Assembly: GCA_021160155.1 (NCBI GenBank)
Contig: JAGHDB010000063.1
Location: 1 to 5,396, forward strand
Length of the DNA stretch: 5,396 nt
Direction: 5' to 3'
Origin: Bacteroidales bacterium
GTDB lineage: Bacteria > Bacteroidota > Bacteroidia > Bacteroidales > UBA12481
This document shows positions 1 through 5,396 of the stretch, piece by piece. Every line of letters begins with the position of its first letter. The first letter of the stretch is position 1. A model generated the notes under the pieces. It searched no databases. It was not told the origin of the DNA and saw only the letters and a program-made list of their open reading frames with translations. The position numbers and the translations under genes are program-made.

Positions 1-52
1 GGTAAACCAGAATAATGATCAGATCTGCCAGGGGGATGTTGATATGGCTCAT
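1..52 (-). CDS. Start of an unidentified membrane protein gene (3' end outside window)
   Basis: An ATG at 52-50 opens a frame that continues without a stop to the window edge, giving 17 codons that begin MSHINIPLADLIIILLVY. A TAG lies two codons upstream in frame, so this ATG would be the first start. It follows the dmsC stop by 24 bases on the same strand, consistent with the same operon. A short polar leader followed by D-L-I-I-I-L-L-V-Y looks like the first membrane segment of a transporter; sodium:solute symporters often begin this way, but 17 residues cannot establish a family. The CDS itself is moderately likely; the product is open. Confidence 0.5.
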   Translation of the reverse strand, partial: MSHINIPLADLIIILVY

Positions 53-76
53 GTTCTAAAGATAAAATATAAAAAA

Positions 77-916
77 TTAACTGGCTAATTGATAAAAAAG
101 AATCCGGTCTGTGAGCATAGCCAATACCGAACAGATCCCCAAGAACCAAACCGGTACTTGAATTCTTCTGCAGTGTGTAGTGTCTGAACGGATAGCGCGA
201 TAAGCCAATATAGCTGATCCGAGAGCTATGATCAGTGTCACCAGTTTAATGAAAAACAACCAGCGGTTTTGTTTTAATATTATTTCAAGAGAATGATTAT
301 CTGGAGGTTGAAGGTTATTAAGAAGGCTCATTTGGATCGGAACCAATATCAGGCTGACAGAAAATAGGAGAATCAGTAAACTGGCAAGGGCTTTTTGCGT
401 GGCCAGTGAACCGCTATTTACCTGCAGAATTAATAACCAGCTGCCACCGAGAATGAATGCAGAAAGATAAAAGGAAGTGGGAGTGTAGAAATTATACCAG
501 GCCGGTTGAGCTGGTAGATAATAAACCCGTACCATAGTGAATATCAGGATTAATCCTGCTATGGCAGTGAGATTAAGAAACAGCCTGAGAAATCTTTTAT
601 AAGAGGTGGTGGTGATGCTGATGAGTAATAAAACAAGAAGCAGTCCGATGTACATCAACCCAAAAAGTAATTCGTAACCGAGCCATGTATGACTAAGGTT
701 GAAACCATGCAATGATTGACCCGGGTGAAAAAATGCCCCCCCCATAGCGGCAAGAGAAAGAATAAAGATGCCGGAAATAATACGTGGCATTTTTACCGGG
801 AATGGTGCTTTGTTGATAAACAGGGGATAAAAGACAAAAATATGATACAGAATAATCATCCCCACGGAAGATTGCATTCCGGTAGTAAAAAGTACCAAAG
901 ACCAGTCTTGACACAT
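77..916 (-). CDS. dmsC: DmsC-family membrane anchor (DMSO reductase-type subunit C)
   Basis: This 279-residue integral membrane protein belongs to the DmsC family, which anchors molybdopterin oxidoreductases of the DMSO reductase type to the inner membrane and passes electrons from menaquinol to the DmsB iron-sulfur subunit. About eight membrane segments can be drawn (about 7-30, 46-62, 80-100, 108-130, 145-166, 172-196, 217-240, 254-276), as in E. coli DmsC, and the length is similar. Family-like motifs are WSLVLF near the N-terminus (5-10), GFNLSHTWLGYELL (71-84), RVYYLPAQPAW (130-140) with TPTSFYLSAFILGG (145-158), and the terminal DRILFY (270-275). The ATG at 916 is the only usable start, with an in-frame TAA four codons upstream. 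It follows lipB by 13 bases, so it is probably cotranscribed. No DmsA or DmsB gene is visible, so its partner, and whether it handles DMSO or another acceptor, is unknown. An 8-G run lies within it. Confidence 0.85.
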   Translation of the reverse strand: MCQDWSLVLFTTGMQSSVGMIILYHIFVFYPLFINKAPFPVKMPRIISGIFILSLAAMGGAFFHPGQSLHGFNLSHTWLGYELLFGLMYIGLLLVLLLISITTTSYKRFLRLFLNLTAIAGLILIFTMVRVYYLPAQPAWYNFYTPTSFYLSAFILGGSWLLILQVNSGSLATQKALASLLILLFSVSLILVPIQMSLLNNLQPPDNHSLEIILKQNRWLFFIKLVTLIIALGSAILAYRAIRSDTTHCRRIQVPVWFLGICSVLAMLTDRILFYQLAS

Positions 917-929
917 CTGTTTTACTTAC

Positions 930-1631
930 TCATTTTTCTGCATCCTGAAAATTTGAGAAGAAAGATATCAGTTTTTCTTTTAAGATAAGCTTTACGGATT
1001 CAAAATCCGGTTTTTCCCCAAGCTCTTTTTCCATCGAGGTGACCCCTTTATCAGTGAAACCACAGGGATTGATATAATCGAAATAACTAAGATCAGTAAG
1101 GACATTAAATGCAAAACCATGCATGGTAATATGACGACTCGCTCTTACGCCAATGGCACAGATCTTTCGTGCATTCTCTGTTCCCGGATCAAGCCAGACA
1201 CCTGTCGCACCGGACAGCCTGGTTGCACGGATGCCATAATATGCCAATGTTTGTATGATCACCTCCTCCAAACCTGCAATATATTGTTTGATATGCATCC
1301 CGAAATGTTCGAGGTCAAAAATGGGATAGCCTACTATCTGACCCGGTCCGTGATAAGTAATATCACCACCGCGGTTGGTATGATAATAAGTTGCATGAAT
1401 TGTTTCAAGGAATTCTTTACGAATTAAAAAGTTTCCTGAATCACCGGATTTGCCCAGTGTAAAAACATGAGGATGTTCAACAAACAGAAGAAGATCATCG
1501 AGATATATTTGTTGCCCGGGTTCAAGTGAGCGGTTTAATATTTTTTGTTCTACCCGCTCATTGAATAGTTTTTCCTGGTATTCCCATGTTTCTTTGTAAT
1601 CCATTACTCCAAGGTCATGATAGAGAATCAT
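930..1631 (-). CDS. lipB: Octanoyl-[acyl-carrier-protein]:protein N-octanoyltransferase LipB
   Basis: This 233-residue enzyme transfers octanoate from acyl carrier protein to the target lysine of lipoyl domains, the step immediately before LipA. The signature RGGDITYHGPGQ spans 87-98 and is followed by VGYPIFDL. The catalytic pair is present: Lys156 in RKICAIGV and Cys190 in INPCGF, followed by GVTSM. The N-terminal DLGVMDYKETWEYQ (6-19) matches the family's usual beginning, which supports the ATG at 1631. That ATG overlaps the lipA stop in an ATGA arrangement, so translation of the two genes is probably coupled and produced from one message. Length is within the family range and no key residue is missing. 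With lipA it makes a complete endogenous lipoylation route; no lipoate-scavenging ligase is seen in the window. Confidence 0.97.
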   Translation of the reverse strand: MILYHDLGVMDYKETWEYQEKLFNERVEQKILNRSLEPGQQIYLDDLLLFVEHPHVFTLGKSGDSGNFLIRKEFLETIHATYYHTNRGGDITYHGPGQIVGYPIFDLEHFGMHIKQYIAGLEEVIIQTLAYYGIRATRLSGATGVWLDPGTENARKICAIGVRASRHITMHGFAFNVLTDLSYFDYINPCGFTDKGVTSMEKELGEKPDFESVKLILKEKLISFFSNFQDAEK

Positions 1632-2503
1632 AGAGAAATGGTTTTGCGAACGTGTTTTTCTGCATGATAGGATGAACGTACCAGGGGATCACTTTCAACG
1701 TGCACAAAGCCCTTTGAAAAAGCTGTTTGACGGAGCTCTTCAAACAATTCAGGTTTGATCCACCGGGATACGGGTATGTGATCACGTGTGGGTTGCATGT
1801 ATTGCCCAAGTGTTAGTACCGAGCATCCGGTTTGAATAAGATCATCCATGGCTTCTTCAACTTCAAAAATTTCCTCTCCTAATCCCAGCATGAGACCTGA
1901 TTTGGCTACGATTCCTGATTGTGCAATCTGATGAAGCACTGACAAGCTGGTTTCATATTTGGCACGTGAACGTATTTGTGGGGTCAGACGTCGGACGGTT
2001 TCTAAATTATGTGAAATAACATCAGGTTGTTCGTTGATAATTTGTTGTATTCTGGATGGCTCTCCGTCAAAATCCGGAATCAATGTTTCCATGGTTATAT
2101 GGGGATTGACACGCTTTATGGTACGAATGGTATCTGCCCAGAAACCGGCTCCTCCATCGGGCAGGTCATCACGGTCAACCGAAGTGATTACCGCGTGTTT
2201 TAAATGCATTTTCAGGATGGTTTCAGCCAAACGAAGCGGTTCGTCCCGATCGGGCGGAGCAGGCTTGCCTGAAGATACACCACAGAATTTACAATTACGG
2301 GTGCAAATATCTCCCAGGATTAAAAAAGTAGCTGTTCCTGCACTCCAGCATTCACCGATATTCGGACAGTTACCGCTGGAACAAATAGTGTGCAGATGGT
2401 TTAGCGCCACAATATCCCTGGTTTTTCTGAATTGTTCATCCGCCGGAAGTCTGGATCGCATTTTCATCCATTTGGGAAGATGTTGCCTATCATGATCACT
2501 CAT
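1628..2503 (-). CDS. lipA: Lipoyl synthase LipA
   Basis: This 291-residue radical SAM enzyme inserts two sulfur atoms at C6 and C8 of protein-bound octanoyl groups, completing the lipoyl cofactor of 2-oxoacid dehydrogenases and the glycine cleavage H protein in the cytoplasm. Both diagnostic clusters are complete: the auxiliary sulfur-donating cluster C41-x4-C46-x5-C52 (CSSGNCPNIGEC) and the radical SAM cluster C67-x3-C71-x2-C74 (CTRNCKFC). The C-terminal RSSYHAE (276-282) supplies the serine ligand typical of the auxiliary cluster. SVDRDDLPDGG (108-118) and LGQYMQPT (232-239) are further family hallmarks. Length is normal. The ATG at 2503 is the only plausible start: an in-frame stop lies four codons upstream and the conserved LPKWMK (9-14) follows it. 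It is the first gene of its operon, downstream of a candidate promoter, and its TGA overlaps the lipB ATG by four bases. Confidence 0.98.
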   Translation of the reverse strand: MSDHDRQHLPKWMKMRSRLPADEQFRKTRDIVALNHLHTICSSGNCPNIGECWSAGTATFLILGDICTRNCKFCGVSSGKPAPPDRDEPLRLAETILKMHLKHAVITSVDRDDLPDGGAGFWADTIRTIKRVNPHITMETLIPDFDGEPSRIQQIINEQPDVISHNLETVRRLTPQIRSRAKYETSLSVLHQIAQSGIVAKSGLMLGLGEEIFEVEEAMDDLIQTGCSVLTLGQYMQPTRDHIPVSRWIKPELFEELRQTAFSKGFVHVESDPLVRSSYHAEKHVRKTISL

Positions 2504-2525
2504 TAATCTTAATTATTTTGATTCA

Positions 2526-2559
2526 CAAAAATACTCGAAAATGATTATAATGCCGAAAA
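2526..2559 (-). promoter_or_regulatory. Candidate Bacteroidota-type promoter for lipA
   Basis: The minus strand reads TATTTTTG at 2533-2526, an exact match to the Bacteroidota -7 consensus TAnnTTTG. A weaker -33-like element, TTTTCGG, lies at 2559-2553, about 20 bases upstream; the consensus there is TTTG, so this half is imperfect. Transcription would begin near 2520, leaving a short leader of about 15-20 bases before the lipA ATG at 2503. Position in the only sizeable intergenic gap supports it, but the gap is AT-rich, so a chance match is possible. Confidence 0.4.
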
Positions 2560-2568
2560 CGATAATCA
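2542..2568. repeat. Inverted repeat TGATTAT-N13-ATAATCA upstream of lipA
   Basis: A perfect 7-bp inverted repeat separated by 13 bases occupies 2542-2548 and 2562-2568. The arm centres are 20 bases apart, about two helical turns, a geometry compatible with a dimeric regulator. It covers the spacer and -33 region of the candidate lipA promoter, where a bound protein would probably block transcription. The arms are AT-rich and no known operator is recognised, so it could be chance. A hairpin role is less likely, because it would lie upstream of the predicted transcription start. Confidence 0.3.
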
Positions 2569-2611
2569 AAGGGGAAAGAATAAAGAAAAAAGTTTCGGGC
2601 GAATATTAATG

Positions 2612-3751
2612 TTAATCTCCCCAGACTCCTGCAATAGGGGTCTTGCAGAAAGCACACTTGCCGTCTTCAATATGGTTTTGTAATACTGTGAATCCGCGTC
2701 GCTGAACCAGTAATTTATTACAATTCGGGCAGTATGTGTCTTCTCCGTTAATGCCCGGCACATTACCTATGTACACATAGTTGAGCCCTGCCTCTTTGGC
2801 AATATCCCTGGCCTGGGTTAGGATTTGCAACGGAGTTGAGGGTAAACGGGTTAATTTATACTGTGGATGAAACCGGCTGAAATGGAGCGGATAATTATTA
2901 AATCCCTCATCTGAAAGCCATTGACACATTTTTTTGATGGTTTTCATGTCATCTGTCCAGTTTGGAATAATCAAATTGGTAATTTCAAGCCAGACCCCCT
3001 GATCTCTTAAGGTTTTAAGAGTTTCTAAAATGGGTTCCAGTTTTCCTCCTGTGAGTTTCAGATAGACATCATTATCAAAAGTCTTCAGATCAATATTAGC
3101 GGCATCAATAAAAGGACAAAGTTCCAGTAAAGGCTCCTGGTTGATGTATCCGTTTGAAACCATAATGTTCTTCAATCCCTTTTCATGAGCTAACTTCGAG
3201 GTATCAAGCATGTACTCATAAAAGGTAATGGGTTCACTGTAAGTATAAGCAACAGATTGACATGAAGATTCAATTGCTGAAGCTACAACCGCTTCAGGCA
3301 TGGCATCATAGTTGCGTGTTTTGGAAGGACTGGTCTGGCTGATCTCCCAGTTCTGGCAGTTCAGACAACCAAAATTACAACCGGCTGTAGCAAGGCTGAA
3401 ACATACTGAGGATGGTAAAAAATGTAATAAAGGTTTCTTTTCAACCGGATCAATATGTATGGCACACGGATTTCCGTAAGCCATTGTATAAAGCTTTCCG
3501 CCTTTGGCGATCCGGTTACGGCAGTCACTTAATTCACCGTCTTTCAAAGTACATTCATTGGGGCAGATCAAACATTTGACTCCCCGTGGGGTAGGTTGGT
3601 AATAACGGGCTTCACGAAGAGCGGGTTTTTCGGGAGAGTTGGTGGTAATCATTTTCTTTGGAATTTGAGTCAAACCTAATACACTGTCAGGGAGGCAAAA
3701 ACACCCTCCCGCGAGTAGCAGGCAATCGTTGATAAATGTTCTTTTGTCCAT
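2612..3751 (-). CDS. amrS: AmmeMemoRadiSam system radical SAM enzyme AmrS
   Basis: This 379-residue protein is a radical SAM enzyme of the AmrS (formerly PflA-like) family. The cluster-binding motif is C125-x3-C129-x2-C132 (CNFGCLNC), expected to hold the [4Fe-4S] cluster that cleaves S-adenosylmethionine. An N-terminal cysteine set (C60, C63, C67, C77) precedes it, as usual in this family. The C-terminus carries a zinc-ribbon-like pair CPNC (341-344) and CAFC (366-369), followed by the family ending AGVWG. Other conserved stretches are YTYSEP (169-174), VSNGY (198-202), ANIDLK (218-223) and HFSRFHP (290-296). The family is named for its co-occurrence with AMMECR1-like (AmrA) and MEMO1-like (AmrB) proteins, neither of which is in the window; the reaction is not established. 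The N-terminus (KRTFIN, then a short hydrophobic run with C10, C17 and C19) resembles a weak Tat signal. The ATG overlaps the upstream stop by one base (TAATG), implying translational coupling. Confidence 0.93.
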   Translation of the reverse strand: MDKRTFINDCLLLAGGCFCLPDSVLGLTQIPKKMITTNSPEKPALREARYYQPTPRGVKCLICPNECTLKDGELSDCRNRIAKGGKLYTMAYGNPCAIHIDPVEKKPLLHFLPSSVCFSLATAGCNFGCLNCQNWEISQTSPSKTRNYDAMPEAVVASAIESSCQSVAYTYSEPITFYEYMLDTSKLAHEKGLKNIMVSNGYINQEPLLELCPFIDAANIDLKTFDNDVYLKLTGGKLEPILETLKTLRDQGVWLEITNLIIPNWTDDMKTIKKMCQWLSDEGFNNYPLHFSRFHPQYKLTRLPSTPLQILTQARDIAKEAGLNYVYIGNVPGINGEDTYCPNCNKLLVQRRGFTVLQNHIEDGKCAFCKTPIAGVWGD

Positions 3752-5396
3752 TATGGTGATGAAACAAACCGACCTTTTAGCGCTGTTTCTATCATCAAAG
3801 TTACGAATCCAAACGCCGAAAGTGCAAGAAAAGATCCCGCAATACCAAAACGGGGGAACAGGATTAATGGGATAACCAACGAACCCGCTGCAGCACCGTA
3901 AAGATCCAATCCGTAAAAGAGCCCTCCTGATTCATGTTCCTGATGACCCATACTTCCAAACCTGTAATAAGTTCCTGTTATCCAGGCAATCAGTATCTGG
4001 CATATCATGATCATCGAAAGTGTCCATATCTCAGGATCCGTAACCAGGTCCAGATGCGAGGTCCCCCAGGCTAATAGTGCCGGGATCAGCGTTATAACGC
4101 CAAGTAAAATGTATAGTGTCAGATAGCGCCTGCCTGAAAGAAAACGTAATGGTAAAAAGCTCCCTAATGCCAGTCCTCCCATGAACAATGCAGACATAAG
4201 TCCCATTAGAAGATAGAGATTCCCTGTAATCATTTGAACGGCAAATAGCAGTAAGATCTCGCTTCCGGTACTGATGAATCCGGCTGAAAACATTCCCGGC
4301 CTGAATGGTCCCCGCATATAAGCAATGCCGGCAATAAAAGGTATTATTACTAACAGAACAAGAAAGGCCCAACTCATATTCCAGCGGTTAAACCACCATA
4401 CCAGTTGATTGCCAAAAGCTTTGGGATGGTTGATTGTATTAAGGTTATTGTCCGGTTTGCTGATATTGTTTAACCATTTGACTCGAGGTAAAAAAACGAT
4501 CGGACTGAAATAATCGTTATTTACGTATGTATTTTGGATTCCTTTGAGCACATATTGTTCACTGATGTTTGACTTTAACGACTGGTCAGAAGCCAGTAGA
4601 TAAGTTGATTCTCCGGGAAGGAGCAGAACATGACGGAAGATTTCCTGTATCGTGTTTTGAACACTGCTGATGGTCTCAACAGCCGATTCCGAAAGGTAAT
4701 TTGCCGTACCCGGGAGTACGAATGTGACCACCCCCTCAACGGTCATAACTTTTTTTAACCGGATAAAAAAAGAACGCTCGTAAAAACGATCCAAACTTAT
4801 TGACAGCGGTCCGGGAAGATTGATCAATACAGAACCGTATTTGCGTTGTGTATGCCTTAAAAACGGCAAGACTGAAGTCCGGATCACACGAACATTCTTG
4901 CCCTTGGGAAGTAATTGATTCCTTTCGCCCATGTTTATTACAGAGTGGTCTGCTTCAAGATAATCTGCTCCTTTTATTGGGTATTTGTCAATTTCATGCT
5001 GGAGGTGCAATAAGGCACCTCCAATGATTAAAACATAATCACAGGTATCTCTCTGTAGCATATTGAAATGAACCAGTTCCTCATTCTTCAGGGGGTCACC
5101 ATAGCTTTCCATCAGGATGCCGTTTTGGTAAAAACTTAGTTGACCGGCTGACCGGGTCAGCAGGGAATGTCCGGAATGTCCGTACGCTTCGTCTACCCAC
5201 TCCTGGTTAGGGTAATGCAGGCGTGTCATCCATTTTTCAATCGGGAAAAAGAGAAACAGAATTAATAATAACAGGATGGGCAGAGGCAGAATCCGGATAG
5301 CCTGATATTTTTTTTTCTGAAAAATTATGATATCAAATCCTATAATAACGGGTAATATAAGAAGCAGGTAAATCTGAATATTCGACCAACCCGACA
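3751..5396 (-). CDS. Membrane-bound spermidine-synthase-like protein (5' end outside window)
   Basis: 547 residues are visible and the frame stays open to the window edge, so the true start lies beyond 5396. The ATG at 5229 (visible residue 56) is internal, because two hydrophobic segments precede it (visible residues about 6-25 and 35-50). Numbering from that internal Met, residues 15-255 resemble the spermidine synthase fold: a beta-rich N-terminal part with an NGILM turn (36-40), NEELVHFNML (49-58, cf. the family's HE.L), then the Rossmann core VLIIGG (66-71), YLEADHSVI (90-98) and VLINLPGP (134-141). Residues about 286-485 form roughly six membrane segments with FMGGLALGS (349-357), typical of the fused membrane versions. 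Key positions look degraded: GGALLH replaces the glycine-rich GGGxGG loop, and LPGP stands where an Asp-Pro (D-P) is usual. Aminopropyltransferase activity is therefore doubtful and the function is unknown. The stop codon overlaps the amrS start. Confidence 0.85.
   Translation of the reverse strand, partial: SGWSNIQIYLLLILPVIIGFDIIIFQKKKYQAIRILPLPILLLLILFLFFPIEKWMTRLHYPNQEWVDEAYGHSGHSLLTRSAGQLSFYQNGILMESYGDPLKNEELVHFNMLQRDTCDYVLIIGGALLHLQHEIDKYPIKGADYLEADHSVINMGERNQLLPKGKNVRVIRTSVLPFLRHTQRKYGSVLINLPGPLSISLDRFYERSFFIRLKKVMTVEGVVTFVLPGTANYLSESAVETISSVQNTIQEIFRHVLLLPGESTYLLASDQSLKSNISEQYVLKGIQNTYVNNDYFSPIVFLPRVKWLNNISKPDNNLNTINHPKAFGNQLVWWFNRWNMSWAFLVLLVIIPFIAGIAYMRGPFRPGMFSAGFISTGSEILLLFAVQMITGNLYLLMGLMSALFMGGLALGSFLPLRFLSGRRYLTLYILLGVITLIPALLAWGTSHLDLVTDPEIWTLSMIMICQILIAWITGTYYRFGSMGHQEHESGGLFYGLDLYGAAAGSLVIPLILFPRFGIAGSFLALSAFGFVTLMIETALKGRFVSSP

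Noticed and set aside
716..988. Open frame of 90 codons on the plus strand opposite the junction of lipB and dmsC
   Set aside because: It overlaps two supported genes on the other strand and has a low-complexity, basic translation with no recognised motif.
1119..1427. Open frame of 102 codons on the plus strand opposite lipB
   Set aside because: It is antisense to the lipB catalytic core and shows no family features.
1959..2495. Open frame of 178 codons on the plus strand opposite lipA
   Set aside because: It lies wholly antisense to a certain lipA gene, and its translation shows no recognisable domain and a shadow-like composition rich in Arg, Ser and Cys.
2552..2600. Imperfect long-range pairing on the minus strand between CCGAAAC near 2598 and GTTTTCGG near 2560
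   Set aside because: It needs a bulged base and a loop of about 30 bases, and it conflicts with the cleaner inverted repeat; no typical terminator or riboswitch form results.
2594..2603. Small palindrome TTCGGGCGAA just after the amrS stop, followed on the minus strand by a T-rich stretch, as a possible terminator
   Set aside because: The stem is only four base pairs with a two-base loop and cannot be extended, so a stable hairpin is unlikely; the T-rich stretch alone is common in this AT-rich gap.
3695..3703. Lipoprotein lipobox LAGGC at residues 13-17 of AmrS
   Set aside because: Asp9 falls in the stretch before the box where charged residues are not tolerated, and the hydrophobic run is very short, so a lipoprotein signal is not supported.
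4031..4372. Open frame of 113 codons on the minus strand within the membrane protein gene
   Set aside because: It is an out-of-frame shadow of a well-supported membrane domain and resembles no protein.
1..5396. CRISPR arrays, tRNA or rRNA genes, insertion sequences and other mobile-element signatures
   Set aside because: No direct-repeat array, transposase-like product, terminal inverted repeats or structured RNA gene was seen; coding genes fill nearly the whole window.

Overview
The window comes from a bacterium that is most likely a member of the Bacteroidota. The supporting signs are AT-rich leaders without clear Shine-Dalgarno sequences, a promoter-like TAnnTTTG element in front of lipA, a moderate GC content by eye, and protein types common in that phylum (a membrane-bound spermidine-synthase-like protein and an AmmeMemoRadiSam radical SAM enzyme). 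This placement is inference; no marker gene is present. Every supported gene lies on the minus strand, so transcription runs from high to low coordinates, and the window is almost fully coding.

First transcriptional block (5396 down to 2612). A large membrane protein enters from beyond the right edge. It has at least two transmembrane segments, a central spermidine-synthase-like Rossmann domain, and a C-terminal multi-pass membrane domain. Its reading frame is open to the window edge, so the ATG at 5229 is internal and not the start. Its TAA stop overlaps the ATG of amrS by one base (TAATG). AmrS is the radical SAM member of the AmmeMemoRadiSam system, whose biochemical role is unsettled. The usual partners AmrA (AMMECR1-like) and AmrB (MEMO1-like) are not in the window.

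Intergenic gap (2611 to 2504, 108 bases). This is the only substantial non-coding stretch. It holds a candidate Bacteroidota-type promoter for lipA and a 7-bp inverted repeat (TGATTAT-N13-ATAATCA) lying between and over the promoter elements. No convincing terminator follows amrS.

Second transcriptional block (2503 to below 1). lipA (lipoyl synthase) overlaps lipB (octanoyl transferase) by four bases (ATGA). Together they form the complete de novo lipoylation pair: LipB moves octanoate from acyl carrier protein to the E2/H-protein lipoyl domain and LipA inserts two sulfurs. Thirteen bases later comes a DmsC-family membrane anchor without its catalytic DmsA or iron-sulfur DmsB subunits. After another 24 bases, a further minus-strand gene appears to begin at position 52 and runs off the left edge; its first residues are hydrophobic.

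The most interesting points are the tight coupling of amrS to a membrane spermidine-synthase-like protein whose active-site motifs look eroded, the Tat-like N-terminus of AmrS, and the orphan DmsC attached to the lipoylation operon.
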